Of a stretch of 64,000 nucleotides of DNA, positions 31,067 to 42,289 are shown piece after piece (position 1 is the stretch's first letter; each line of letters starts with the position of its first letter). A program made the position numbers and the translations under genes. The notes under the pieces were generated by a model, which saw nothing but the letters and a program-made list of their open reading frames with translations, ran no database searches and was not told the origin of the DNA. Source of the stretch: Euptelea pleiosperma (lineage: Eukaryota > Streptophyta > Magnoliopsida > Ranunculales > Eupteleaceae); contig CM068547.1 in the NCBI GenBank assembly GCA_035048495.1, positions 5,049,700-5,113,699 on the forward strand. Reading direction: 5' to 3'.

Positions 31067-32481
31067 TGCCCGTGTTGAGCACCGCCAATTACATAGATAC
31101 TGATAACAAAAGTAAAAATAAGAAGTAATAACTGACCAAAAATAAACATACAAAGTAAAAATTGACAGAAAGCCCGCTAAAACAAGATAGCAAATAAATA
31201 GCGAGTCGCGCGACACACAATATACTGAAAACCCAAAACTGCCCGACAATGAAACTTGTGCTACGAAAAGCAAGAGGCGCAAAGGGAATCCTTTTGTGAG
31301 TAAAGAAATTATTAACATAGACACCAAAAACCCTATCATGTTGCCAATCGCGAAAGGATAGGCAAAGCTTGGATTAGAACTCATAATTGGGTCTCCGGCC
31401 TTGTATACTGGTGTTTGGTTAGCTTTGGAATCATCCTGCCTAAAGCCACCAGGAGGGCTAATTCCGATTTGAAATGTTGCTGTTGCCACGAGAACAGCGA
31501 CTACCAATAGGACATTCCGAGTGCCGTTCGACATATTGCGGTCAAACTCAAGCCGAAAGTAGTCCGCCCAGATCAGTAGACGAGATTTAGGCGCTGGCTC
31601 TTTTGTCATCGGAATATCTTGGGCCCTTACGGCTTTGGCTTGGCGAAGGATTTCTTCCATTGTCACATTGTTTGGTTCACTTGGAGTGCTTAATAAGATG
31701 TCCAGGCACGTCATACCGTTCGCATCCTTGGCGTTAACTTCCACCAACCTTCGACAATAACTCTCTTTGCTAAGCAGTAGCTCTACAGCCTGTGTAATGG
31801 AAATCCATTAACAATTTTATAAGAGAGGGGCAATAAGAGAACCACAATAAAATTAGTTATAAGGATAGGCTTTACTTGGCGTTGTCTTCTAGAGGTTGCA
31901 AGATGCAAGACGGTGTTGCCGTCGTCGTCCTTCAGGTTTAAAACTTCTTCCTTGTATGGAGACCTCAAGAGCCTTTCAACCAAGACTTTTAAGGCTTCAA
32001 ACTGGTTGTTTTTCACGGCAAGGTGAAGTGCCGTCTCCCTCCCAACTGTCAATTCCTTGATAGAATCGGGGCAACAGGAGATCAATTCACTCAGAACAGC
32101 AGTGCTCCCTCCGACAGCTGCACAGTGCAGAGGAGTTTTTCCCTCCCTGCCCTTAACGCGAGCTAGGTCGTGGTCCATTGCTAAGAGCCTTCTTACGGTT
32201 TCTATGTGCCCGTTTGTTACAGCCAGGTGCATGGGGCTTAGACCATTTTGGTTTAATTTTCTGGCAAATGAGGGCTTCAGGATCATGATCTCAATCGCAA
32301 AATGGGTTTGCCCAGACGATGAAGCTACGTGTAAAGGAGTTTCTAAAAATGGAACCCGATCTATTTTGTCAAGAATAAAGGGATCTTCACGAAGTAATAT
32401 GTATAAGGCATTTATATCTCCCTCTTGGGCAGCATGAGCAGCTCGAGCCGCTTGAGCAGCACGGATTGACCTCTCAGCCAT
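31061..32481 (-). CDS. BDA1-like ankyrin/PGG membrane protein, copy B
   Basis: Exon 1 is 31876-32481 (202 codons, ATG at 32481). The intron is 31790-31875 (86 nt) with a canonical GT donor (CAA|GTAAAG) and ACACAG acceptor. Exon 2 is 31061-31789. The product is 444 residues. Ankyrin repeats fill roughly residues 15-235, with cores ETPLHVASS, LSPMHLAVTNG, KTPLHCAAVGG, ETALHLAVKNN and GNTVLHLATS. After a linker, the PGG domain starts near VLLVVAVLVATATFQIGIS and PPGGF. Four membrane spans follow, with TKGFPLR between the second and third. It is the only copy here with a GT donor. The last few codons and the stop seem to come from abutting transposon sequence. Likely a functional membrane protein of the BDA1/ACD6-type class; the immune role is known of relatives, not shown here. 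Confidence 0.85.
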
Positions 32482-33010
32482 TGTTTCTCGTAATAAAAAT
32501 ACAGTTTCGATGAAGCACGGTCATAATATAGAATTTTAATGAGGGCGAAGCATATATAATTCTCTTACGGTTGTGCTATCCCACGCTTAACCGCAAAAAA
32601 GGCTTACGCTGCTTGAAGTCAAACATTTACGAAGTCCAACAAAGTTCCGACGACCAAACGAGTTTGTTTTTGAGGGACTTCTAGATCAAACTCTTCATAA
32701 TTTCAAGCGTTAAACGTGTACGTAGTAGAAGAGTCACCGTCGATCCAAATTAAAAACCGGAGCCTCCTTCCATTCACTTTCCTGCCTCTTGACTCGCTCT
32801 TATTAGAATTTTACACTCCAAAGTTATAGAAAAATAGGCGGGAAAGTGTCAAAGTGATTGAACGAAGGTTTCATGCAGAATTCAAGATTGGAAAATGATA
32901 GCATCACCTGCAGATAATGATAATACAGTAGTGTCGTCATCGTCCCTACGTCCGCACGCATGACCTTAATGTTTTTCCACACGTTTGATGTGAATATCGA
33001 GGATCATCAA
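32482..33010 (-). promoter_or_regulatory. Upstream region of copy B
   Basis: It shares with the other copies a TATA-like stretch (about 32520-32530), GGTTGTGCTATCCCACGCTT (about 32560), and the distal CCTGCAGATAATGATAAT. Unlike A and C, it lacks the foldback MITE. Promoter function is inferred only from position and conservation. Confidence 0.45.
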
Positions 33011-33214
33011 TTGTTTGGCCAGAGGTAGGACAATAGAGACGATATGCACCATTTGATGTCTTTTGAAAAATTTGTCATTTCACTATTTTCTCGAAGGTTT
33101 ATTTTTAAAATTTAAAAATACATTTTTAAGTTGAATCCGAGGGTGCATACAAGATTTGCGTTAATTTTCAGTGGTGTGCAGACGGATAAAACTTTGATGA
33201 TTGGGCCCGCACTG

Positions 33215-33525
33215 TCATACTAGATTTTGTACGGCCTGACCACCTCGGCCTCACCACACATGTACTCGAGTACTTTTTGCCAAAACACGAGTAAAACTTC
33301 TGTCACAATGGGATTGCAAATCACACAAGACACAGCCAATGAGTTCTCGGCACGTACACCTAAAAAGCAAAAGCACATGGGTACGTTGCTAAAGCACTTG
33401 TGTACGTGCCGAGAACTCATTGGCTGTGTTTTATGTGATTTACAATTTCGTGTGAAGAAGGTTTACTCCCAAAACACTGGTACGTGTGTGTGAGGCCGAG
33501 ATGGTCAGACCGTACAAAATCCACT
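33215..33525. mobile_element. Outer inverted-repeat element hosting a MULE MITE
   Basis: The left arm GATTTTGTACGGCCTGACCA and the right arm TGGTCAGACCGTACAAAATC are inverted repeats, with CTCGGCCTCAC inside both. The MITE at 33289-33468 sits between them with its own target duplication, so this is a nested pair. Confidence 0.6.
33289..33468. mobile_element. MULE-type foldback MITE (GAGTAAAAC family), copy 2
   Basis: A 180-bp near-palindrome starting GAGTAAAACTTCTGTCACAA and ending GGTTTACTC, with a perfect 9-bp duplication CCAAAACAC (33280-33288 and 33469-33477). It is clearly related to 3836-4014 (shared CCAATGAGTTCTCGGCACGT). Confidence 0.85.
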
Positions 33526-34170
33526 TGTTGAAGACTGCTGCAGCCCTGTCATCTCCTTTGATGACAGGCCCACTGTGCAGATTAGATTAGAGGAGATCTT
33601 TAAAGATTATTCCTTTTTCAAATCACGTGGGCCGTCCGAGAGTAAAACTTATACGATCGCCCTAGATGACGGTCAACAATATGAGCAAAGAGGCATACTT
33701 TTAAGTGAAGCTGACGGTGTGGATGTTCGGCCAATCCCTATATGGGCCTACAAAACAAAAAATAAACCTGTTTAGGTGTTGCTGCAAACCAAAACTCAGT
33801 CGGTGATTCAATATTGCATCATAGAATTTAATGAGCTTGCTGATGGAATGTTGTGGTGATTTGTTACCTCAAGGCACTAGAAGACATTTATTACATATTG
33901 ATGGTGTAGCTCATTCTTCCTAATACAATTTTCTCAATTTTGATATTTACGATCGAGGTTATGCATTTTGTCCCGATTCAGTGAGGACAGGGTACGCCAT
34001 TCCATACTTCAGAAAACTGTTACACAAACAAAAACTGCTACATATTGATCCCTTTGAGGGCATTTCCATTAGACTAATTGATATGCTCAGAGATCATATT
34101 GCAAGGTGGAAGCCTTTACCACAATCACCATTATTAATGCAACCAAATTTTTCTGGATAATTGTCGTGTC
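33526..34170. other. Intergenic, no gene recognised
   Basis: Short open frames only. A segment with GATCTTTAAAGATTATTCC and TTTTTCAAATCACGTGGGCC resembles 50945-50990, so a shared repeat is likely. Nothing coding is supported. Confidence 0.35.
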
Positions 34171-34173
34171 CAA

Positions 34174-34800
34174 CGATGTTGCAGCCATGGAACTCCAATC
34201 CTTTCAGACCGATGAGAAGATCATCGAAAACAAGATCACCAACAAGAAAGGTAAATAAGTTGCATCCATGGTTCTTGAATCCAATCCAACTTTCAAGAAA
34301 ACCCACAAGAAAGACAAGGAAGAAGATAAGTAGGGTGGGCCCGATGGGGGTGGAGTCGGTGGACCCACCATTGATGCCCCTCTGCATGGTAGAGACGATA
34401 AAAAAAGTAGAAGTCACCCCACCAATATGTTTTACAGAGAAGAAACTCACATGGAGCGATGTTGCAGCCGAACTCTAATCCTTTCAAACCCATGAGAAGA
34501 TCGAAAAGATCAACAAGAAGAAATGTAAAGAAGTTGCAGCTATGGTTCTTGAATCCCACCCAACTCTGAAGAAAACCCAAAAGAAAGAAGTCCTTGCACC
34601 CAAGAAGACAAATACAATAGTGAAGATCGATAAGCAGGGTGGGGGTGGACCCACCATGAATCCCACCATTGATGCCTATCTGCATGGTGAAAACGATCAT
34701 GGAAGTTGAAGGCACCACACCAATATGGCTTATGGAGAAGAAACTCACGTGGAGCGATGTTGCAGCCGAACTCCAATCCTTGGCTTAGCATCTAGATAGT
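34174..34800. repeat. Tandem repeat of about 290 bp (2.1 units)
   Basis: Units start with CGATGTTGCAGCC at 34174, 34457 and 34755 (periods 283 and 298 bp). Each contains AACTCCAATCCTTTCAGACC-like sequence, ATGAGAAGATC and a GGTGGGCC/GGTGGACCCACC segment. Frames across it are open on both strands but have no recognisable domain and seem to be a by-product of the repeat. Confidence 0.75.
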
Positions 34801-35184
34801 TGACTGCAACATCTGGAAATTAAGGAGGATAACTTGCAAACCTTTTTTTACAACATTTTTTTACATTAAAAATTGGCTCATGCCAATGTATAAATTAGAG
34901 GTTTTGGAATGGGATGATTTTTGGCGAGGATGGTCTCTATAGTGAGGAGATCATCTTCACAAAAATTCAAATAAATCCAATATTTGTACATCAGTTTATA
35001 AGTTGAAGAACTACGGACCCTTTATTTTTATCCTTAACTTGAAAACCACATTTGATGGGGCTAGAAATTTCAGAATGTTCTGATTTTTTATAGGGATAAT
35101 CTATATGACGAGGAGATCATCCTCACCAAAAATCAGCTATCAATTCATCTTCCAGGTGGGTACACCAAAATTGTTGTATGAAAT

Positions 35185-35411
35185 TGGTCCCCCGATCCTG
35201 ACGGTTAAAAATGGTCGATTTTGGACTTGTACCAGCGATTTACAACCGTTGACGTTGGGCTTTTCCTTGACAGTTTCAATATCGTTGGTGATGGTCTTTT
35301 CTCTATGCTGATGGCAGCAACGCCGATGTATGATGCAACGATTTAAAATTGTTAGTGAAAGCTTTGCCGACGGTTTAGAACCGTTAGGAAAGGCCTTTTT
35401 TTTATAGTGAT
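35185..35411 (+). mobile_element. Second CACTA-type terminus (right end)
   Basis: Ends AAAGGCCTTTTTTTTATAGTG (last 20 bases shown), so the reverse complement begins CACTATAAAAAAAAGGCC. Clustered AACCGTT/AACGGTT-like motifs lie inside (TACAACCGTTGAC, GACGGTTTAGAACCGTTAGG). This fits a CACTA end of a different family from 7940-8340. The other end was not located. Confidence 0.5.
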
Positions 35412-37165
35412 AGATTAGCCTATACTGACAAGATGTCTATAAATATAGGGCTTGGGTAAGAAATAACAACCGGTGGGTGTGAGCTTCAAATGCTGATCAA
35501 TAGGAGAAGCATAAGTTGTGGCACAAAGGTAACCATTGTATTTGAGAATTTCAGGTACTAGCAATAGCAAGGAGATACAAATGACTGTTTTGGAAATATA
35601 GAAATAATGACATGTTAAGCAATTAAGTGATTGAAAGGCGTTTCGAAAATATGGATAAAATGGCATAGTTAGTAATTTTGTGATACTAAAGGAGTTGTAT
35701 CGAAAATATAATTTATGCCATGGGAAGTAATTAAGTAGTTTAATATGACTGTCTTTCAATTATTGGTCAACTTTATTAAAATTAAAATATATGGAAATTT
35801 TGACATATCCCCCAAGGTTTTTTTTATATATATTTGAAATACCCCCCTCCCCCCAACGAGAGTCCACCGTCTACGCCCGTAGTTAACTAACATTAAAAAG
35901 TGAGCTTGCTCATGTGCTTCTCCCATATGTGCTAAAAGGACGAAATGCCCATAATTTTTGAAATTCCTAAAATACCCCAAGATCATCAATCGTACGTCTT
36001 TTCGGCTCTTCGTAAATCACTGGAAGAAGACATCTATTTTTGAATTGGAGTCACAAGGAGATGCTCGATCTGTTAAGCACTTCCCCGAGAGAGGAAACAC
36101 AAATGTTGAAGCATCAACATCTCTCATGTTTATTTGGCTGCAAACCGCAATACTTCTCCATTGGGATCAACGAGTTTTCTGATTCTTTCTTCGATCACTC
36201 TTTTCAAGTTATGGGTTTTTCCAATTTGCAAATTGCAGGTTTTCTTTTTGATAATTGGTGAGCGAAACATTGTAACGACGCTGATTAAATGAATCAATAC
36301 CTGATTAACCATTAGAGATTTTCGAACATTTTGAGTGTTTTATTTTCTTTCAATTTCCCCCATTTGTGGGCACTTCAAGAAGTCGTGTTCTTGGTACTAT
36401 TTTTGGTCTCTCTCGTGTTTGATGATTTCTAGAATTGAGGTCATGACATCTCTCATTCTAATTTTTTTTTGAAGATTTGTAGGTTAAGGAGTAGTTTTTG
36501 AATAAAAAAACATCTTTTTCTGGCACAAAATGATGTGATCTAAACATATTTTTTAGTATTCCAACCACTCTCAAAATGGGTGATTTTGTTTAAAGCTGAT
36601 AAGTTTTTCTTCCTAAACATACCGAGCACCATCAAAATGGGTGATTCTGTTTCTAGATCACAAGTTTTTCTTCTTAAAAATACTGTGCCATCACATTTTG
36701 TGGATCATTTTGATCAGTAAATTAACTTATTTTGTTTGACCCATTTTATTGGTATCCTCATTTTAGGAAAACCTGTAGCCCCCATTTTGGAATCGTAAGC
36801 CGTTTATGAAAAATCTGATTGCTAGCTCCTTATCCAATTCATCTTTGAAATGCCATTGATTTTATTTTTAATTATTATTTTAAGTTTTAAAGAAGTATAT
36901 ATAAAAGCTCAAGTGTTCGAACAAAGCAGCATGAATATATTGATGCTGCTTCTTTTTGGCTTCTATTTTTCCCTCTCCCCCTCTTATGCACACAAATATA
37001 CAACAACAAGAATATACTGATAGTTTGGTACCCAGAAACCAAACAAGAAATGATCGATATAAAAGTTGAAATTTATTAGAGTAAACTTGATTGACACAAT
37101 ATGATCGAAAAATGTGGGAACAGATTTGAGGTGGCAAACAGATATGAGAAGGAGGCAACAAGTGG
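35412..37165. other. Intergenic region between repeats and the kinase fragment
   Basis: AT-rich with short frames on both strands. Two similar segments near 36530-36620 and 36590-36690 (GGGTGATT(T/C)TGTTT and CTTCTTAAA-like) suggest a small local duplication. I recognise no gene. Confidence 0.35.
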
Positions 37166-37416
37166 TGGGTGGCCTCAATCGTGAAGGAGGAGTGGACCAA
37201 TGAAGTCTTCGACTTAGAGTTGATGAGGGATACATCCACCACAGGTGATGAGTTGCTTAACTCACTGAAATAGGCTCTGAATTGTGTCAACTCCTCTCTA
37301 GCAGCACGGCCAGAAGTTCAGCAAGTTCTCCAGCAATTGGAGGAGATAAATCCAGAACTCGCTGCCAGCTTCATGGTGCCGGTGATGGTGCTGGTGTCCC
37401 CTCCACAAGTGATTAA
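37166..37416 (+). pseudogene. IMK2-like LRR receptor kinase, C-terminal fragment
   Basis: The plus strand reads [20 protein letters not shown] and [15 protein letters not shown], then a TAG at 37271, then ALNCVNSSLAARPEVQQVLQ and QLEEINPELAAS. A one-base shift follows, after which the other frame gives GAGDGAGVPSTSD and a natural TAA at 37414-37416. From memory this matches the end of the kinase domain and tail of plant IMK2/IMK3-type leucine-rich-repeat receptor-like kinases ([46 protein letters not shown]). The stop and frameshift show it is dead. No upstream kinase sequence was found. It lies tail to tail with ankyrin copy C. Confidence 0.85.
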
Positions 37417-37529
37417 AAAGGGTTTAATACTTTCTCATTATTTTGTTTGTAGAACTAGGGGTGAGAGGTTTCTAAAAATAAACGGCCGCCCAATAAACAT
37501 AATAAAACTTATTTTTCATTATACAAGTA

Positions 37530-38826
37530 TCAAATTAACAAGTTAAATGTACATCCTAGTGTCACTAAAAACATAAAGACCACGAGACCAAGATAAACAA
37601 AAAGTATTTCGAACGACACACAATATAGTGAAAACGCGTAACTGCCCAACATTGAACCTTGTGCTATTAAAAGCAAGCGGCGCAAAGGGAATCCTTCTGT
37701 AAGTGAATAAATTATAAACATAGACATCAAAAACCCTATCATGTTGCAAGTCGCGAAAAAATCTGCAAAGAGTTGATTAGATCTCATAATTGGTTGTCCG
37801 GCCAAGTGTGCTGGTGATGTTTTGTTAGTCTCCTGCCAAAAGCCACCAGGAGGGCTAATTCCGATTTCAAAGGTTGCTGTTGCCACAAGAACAGCGATCA
37901 CCAATAGGACATCCCGAGTGTCGTTTGACAGATTGCCACCAATCTGAAGCCCAAAAATGTCGTCCCAGATCGCCACGGCTTTGGCTTGGCGAAGGATTTT
38001 TTTGATTTCCAAACTGTTCGGTTCATTTGGAGCGCTTAATAAGATATCCAGGCACGTCAGACCGTTCGCATTCTTGGCGTTAACTTCCACCAACCTTCGA
38101 CTATCACTCCACCTGCTAAGTAGTATCTCTATAGCCTATGTAATGGAAATCCGTTAACATTTTAGAACAGGAGGGCAACAAGAGAACCACAATAAAATTA
38201 GTTATAAGGATAGGATTTGCCTGGATTTGTCTTCTAGAAGTTGCAAGATGCAAGATGGTGTTGCCGTCGTGGTCCTTACAGTTTAAAACTTCTCCCTTGT
38301 ATGGAGACTTCATGAGCCCTTCAACCAAGAATTTGAAGGCTTCAAACTGGTCGTGTTTTACTGCAAGGTGAAGTGCCGTCTCCCTCCCAACTGTCAATTC
38401 CTTGATAGAATCGGGGCACCAGGAGATCAATTCAGCCAGAACATCAGTGCTTCCTTCGACAGCTGCACAGTGCAGAGGAGTTTTCCCCTCCCTGCCCTTA
38501 ACGCGTGCGAGGTCGTGGTCCATTGCTAAGAGACCTCTCACTGTCTCTATGTACCCATTTGTCACAGCCAGGTGCATGGGGCTTAGACCATTTTGGTTTA
38601 GTTTTCTAGCAAATGAACGCTTCAGGATCATAATCTCAATCGCGAATTTGGTTTGCCCAGTCGATGAAGCTTTGTGTAAAGGAGTTTCTGAAAACGGAAC
38701 CCGATCCATTTTGTCAAGAATAAATGGATCTTCACTAAGTAATAAGTACAAGGCAATTACATCGCCCTCTTCGATAGCTCGAGTAGCTCGAGCAGCATGA
38801 GCAGCACTGATTGGACTCTCAGCCAT
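37530..38826 (-). CDS. BDA1-like ankyrin/PGG membrane protein, copy C
   Basis: Exon 1 is 38221-38826 (202 codons, ATG at 38826). The intron is 38136-38220 (85 nt) with a GC donor (CAG|GCAAAT) and ACATAG acceptor. Exon 2 is 37530-38135 (201 codons plus stop). The product is 403 residues. The ankyrin cores match copies B and D (ETPLHKASST, LSPMHLAVTNG, KTPLHCAAVEG, ETALHLAVKH, GNTILHLATS). The linker before PGG is about 20 residues shorter: the DIPMTKEPAPKSRLL segment is lost in frame. The PGG region follows (VLLVIAVLVATATFEIGISP, PGGFWQE) with about four membrane spans to the C-terminus. No stops or frameshifts are visible, so it is probably functional if the GC intron is spliced. Confidence 0.85.
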
Positions 38827-38884
38827 TACCCCTCAAAATCGAAAAGATAACAAGGCAATAACCCCTTGGGAACTACTCTGGAGA

Positions 38885-38920
38885 TGTTTGATTTATTGCA
38901 TCATAATATATAAAAAAAAG
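38885..38920 (-). promoter_or_regulatory. TATA-like core promoter of copy C
   Basis: On the minus strand TATATTATGATGCAATAAAT lies about 75-90 bp before the ATG, the same arrangement as copies A, D and F. Functional assignment is by conservation only. Confidence 0.5.
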
Positions 38921-38929
38921 GCCGTGGAT

Positions 38930-39630
38930 ATCCACGCTTATTTGTTGGTTCGTAACGCACGATTAAAATTTCCTCAAATCCGATGCTTAGAAATCATCAA
39001 TCACGCTGAGTTTTGGTGTGTAGGTCAACTAAAGTCCGAAGCCAAACATTTACAAGTTCAGCCGGCCAAACCAGTTTGATTTGGAGGGACTTCTATATCA
39101 AACTTTTCATAAAGAACTGGAGAAAGGCGGAATTTTTAAGCAGAGATCATGCGCCCAATGAACGCGCGCTACATATGCCTATGGGTATATTTGGCGTGCG
39201 ATCATTGGCGCATGATTGCTGCTTCAAAAATCCCGTCGCTTCACAAATTTTTCTCAATGAACTGTGTTATTAATTTTCCGAGAAAGATCCAAACGTCAAA
39301 CGAGTACGTTGTTGAAGAGTCATCGTCGATCCAAATTAAAAACCAGAGCCTCGTTCCATTCACTTTCCTTCCTCTTGACTCGCTTAAATTAAAATTTTCC
39401 ACAGGAAACTTATAGAAATATAAGCGGGGAATTGATGGGAAGGAGGTTTATTGCAGAATTGATCAAGAATGGAAAACGATAGCATCGCCTGCAGATAATT
39501 ATAATGTTGTACTGTTGTCATCGTCCCTCAGTCCAGACCGTGCGATGTTTTCAATTCCTATGATGGGAATATCGAGTAAATCCGGCTCCGTCACCGGTGG
39601 AGACGATAAGAAGAGACTATTGATGCTGGC
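38930..39630. repeat. Duplicated upstream block of copy C
   Basis: Matches 1320-1990 nearly end to end, including the foldback MITE (about 39112-39255). It adds TTAATTTTCCGAGAAAGATCC (last 20 bases shown), also seen twice upstream of copy D. Confidence 0.7.
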
Positions 39631-39989
39631 TTTGAAGTATGCAAAACATTGTTTTCATCTCTCAACTCTTATTAATCTCCTATAGGGCATATGAAATGCT
39701 AGAAATCAATCTCAAAGCCACCTCCCAACTCTCATAACCGTCGTTCACCAAGCTTTTCCCCCAGATCAGGAGGTCTTTTTACACATCACGATAGGCACCC
39801 ATTCACAATATTCAACTACTTATATCGGATGACAAGCTCCCCCAGATAGTTGGATGACAAGATCCAGGGGCATTGTCCGAGCTGGAGTAATCTTGCACAA
39901 CTCTTTCGGCTTGTTTTAGGCGGCTACTGCGATTTCTATTGGATTTACGTCGACTTTGACTGCATGGAGAGGCATGGGCTCTTAGTGAG

Positions 39990-40170
39990 GATAAATTTTT
40001 TGAAGCCGCGGAATTTTTAAACCGAGGATCATGCGCCAATGATCGCGCGGCACATATACCCATGGTTACTTTTTAAAACCAAAACCTAAACAATGAGTAT
40101 ATGTGGCTTGCGATCATTGGTGCCATGATGGCCACTTCAAAAATCCCGCAACTTCAAAAAAATTCTCCTT
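39990..40170. mobile_element. Foldback MITE, further copy
   Basis: TTGAAGCCGCGGAATTTTT and the inverted half ending CACTTCAAAAATCCCGC enclose GCACATATACCCATGG and an inverted GTATATGTGGC. It is a diverged copy of the hairpin at 1503-1656. Confidence 0.5.
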
Positions 40171-40897
40171 TCGTGACGGCCTGCAGCTCACAAAATCTTA
40201 CTACACTGGATCACTTTGGATTCAAAGCGACCGACAATGCTAGGATGGACTGAGACACCATGGGGTTATGAACCCAAGCCCAACCCAACCCAAGGTTGGG
40301 CCTAGATTTTTCAGTCTGAGCCCAACTTGATCAGGTTGGTCAATTTTTTTTATTGGTTGAAAAGGTTGCGAAATTTTTTTCGTCTTAAAAATGCTTATTG
40401 GTCAATTGACCATTATGTTAGCTATTAAATAATAACTTCCTCAAGTAAACAAACCCTCCCTGTCCCTTTCACCTTTCCCTACCGTTTTCTCTTACCTCTG
40501 CCTCGATCCTTGGGATCCTCCAATCCATCCCCTCGGGTCTTTTCTCACCAACCCTTTCTCTACTTTTTCCTCTCATCTTTACCCCTATTCATTTTATCTT
40601 TTCCTTATTCTCTCCCTCCACCTAGCCTATTTTCGATTATCTCTCTATCACATCATACCGGTGGAAATAGATTTTATCCCCATTTTCCAACTTCAGTTTT
40701 CTCACTGTATCCTTTCCTTTATTGCTCGAAAATCTGGAGGCTGACTAGTTCATGATGAATAAGCCTAAAAAGAAAACACGTGACAAGAGAGATCCTGATT
40801 TTCGAGTAATTGCATATCTTGCCTCTTGAACCTCCTCTCCTACTCTTTCTGTAGATTCATATCCGTCTCCGTTGGAATCCTTCTCTCCCTTTCACTC
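40170..40897. other. Intergenic, pyrimidine-rich stretch before the LINE
   Basis: 40440-40700 is rich in CTC/TTC and could be the 5' UTR of the LINE that follows. A short inverted CCCAACCCAAGGTTGGG motif lies at about 40285. No gene is supported. Confidence 0.35.
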
Positions 40898-42061
40898 ATG
40901 GCAGATACCCCTCCCTCCCTAGCAATGGAACAACTCAGCCATAATATGGCATAAAAAATGACTCTCGGCAGTTGGGAAGGTCCAGTAGTTATTCCATGCC
41001 CTAAAACGGCGAAAAAAGGTATCCAAGAATGGAAGTTTGCCGTCATAGGAAAGCTCCTAACCGATAAATTTATCTGACCCGAAAAAGTATAATATAGTGC
41101 TAGTACATCCTGGGGACCACTACGACGATTCAATTTTGTAGATCTCGGTGAAAATTTCTTTGGTTTCCTTTTCTTTAACCAACGTGACCATGACTGGGTG
41201 GTGGAAGAAGGTCCCTGGATGGTATATACTCATCTCCTACTCCTTCCGATACGCAACACTGCCATTCACCACTCAGAGATGGTTTTTGGGAATTGTCCAT
41301 TCTGGGTTCAAGCCCATGGACTCCCCCCTGAACTTTTTAGTGAAAAAATGGGTCAAGATCTAGTGGCAAGAGCAGGCACTTTCATCAAGGGCGAAAAGAG
41401 TGACTTAGAAGCTTTTTGTAGATGCAAATTTCTTCGGGTGCGAGTTATGATTGATGTCAGGAATGGCCTAACACTAGGCGTATGGCTTCCTTTCCAAGAT
41501 TATTGGCATTGGATTACGTTCAAATACGAAAGATTGCCATATTTTTGTCACCGATGTAGTAGGTTAGGCCATATGGAATCATCCTGCAAAGAAGACATGA
41601 GTTCAGAGGAAAACCGGACCCACGAAGAAATATGGCTAGACCCCTCATCTAAAAAATATGAGGACTGGATGAAGGCAGAATTTTTGATTGTAGAGGAAAA
41701 AAAACTTCGACTGGAATTATCTGGCCTTCCTTCCTACATGCTCAAACAAGCTCTAGGTCCTCGAGATCCCTTGCAAGATTCTAAAATCATGGCATTACTC
41801 CCAATTCCCACTGGTAGTTTCCCAATGGAGGACGATCTTCCAGTGGGTCTGCAAAAAAAAATAGTCAGGCCTCTACCTCACAAGAACCTCCTTCCCAGCT
41901 TTCTCCCCTATACTCTGAGCCTAATCCCCCCATCCCATCCAAAGGCTATGGACCTGGGAATGATCTCATCTATTCAATTCCCACCCTCCAACCACAGAAG
42001 CACCAGACTCATTGATGATTCCACTCCGAAAATGCCCCAATCTAGACCCATCATCATCTGA
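40898..42061 (+). pseudogene. LINE ORF1 (DUF4283 plus CCHC knuckle)
   Basis: The open part is 41198-42061 (287 codons), reading WMVYTHLLLLPIRNTAIHHS, then FWVQAHGLPPELFSEKMGQD and the zinc knuckle CHRCSRLGHMESSC (C-x2-C-x4-H-x4-C intact). The upstream part (40898-41197) continues the DUF4283 domain in other frames (NFVDLGENFFGF, FFNQRDHDWVVEEGPW), with stops at about 40950 and 41080. ORF1 proteins bind LINE RNA. Confidence 0.8.
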
Positions 42062-42289
42062 GGAAGAAGCCTTGGAGCCAACTGACCCAACAATTGTTAT
42101 GGAAACCACCACTGTAGGACCAAGCACTACTCATGTACGCTTTAATAGTTTTTAGATGGAAACTACTTGATATATCTGTCATGCTCTCTCAGTCATTACA
42201 TTTCAAATGTTTTCTCTTATGAATGATCGGTCTTTTTTATTCCTTGTGTGGGCATGGGTGGCGGGCCCTTATCCTTCCCAGTACTCTCA

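Larger units (their letters stand above)
7940..31075 (-). mobile_element. Large decayed CACTA (En/Spm) transposon region
   Basis: Three signals point to one large element. A CACTA-type terminus with subterminal repeats starts at 7940. Minus-strand Transposase_24/Ulp1-like sequence lies at 19490-22300. Minus-strand TNP2/DUF4216 sequence lies at 28317-31066. Order and strand fit a CACTA element read right to left. The matching right terminus is absent: the TNP2 sequence runs straight into the 3' end of ankyrin copy B. Later insertions are an LTR element (22308-27985), two LINE tails (17290-17973, 28891-29317) and MITEs. That all parts belong to one element is inference; two or more overlapping elements would also explain the data. 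Confidence 0.5.

Noticed and set aside
32057..32437. Plus-strand open frame of 126 codons (also 786-1088, 38402-38800, 49526-49906, 60447-60848)
   Set aside because: These are the antisense of ankyrin exon 1 and recur in every copy because the coding strand is conserved. They match no family on their own.
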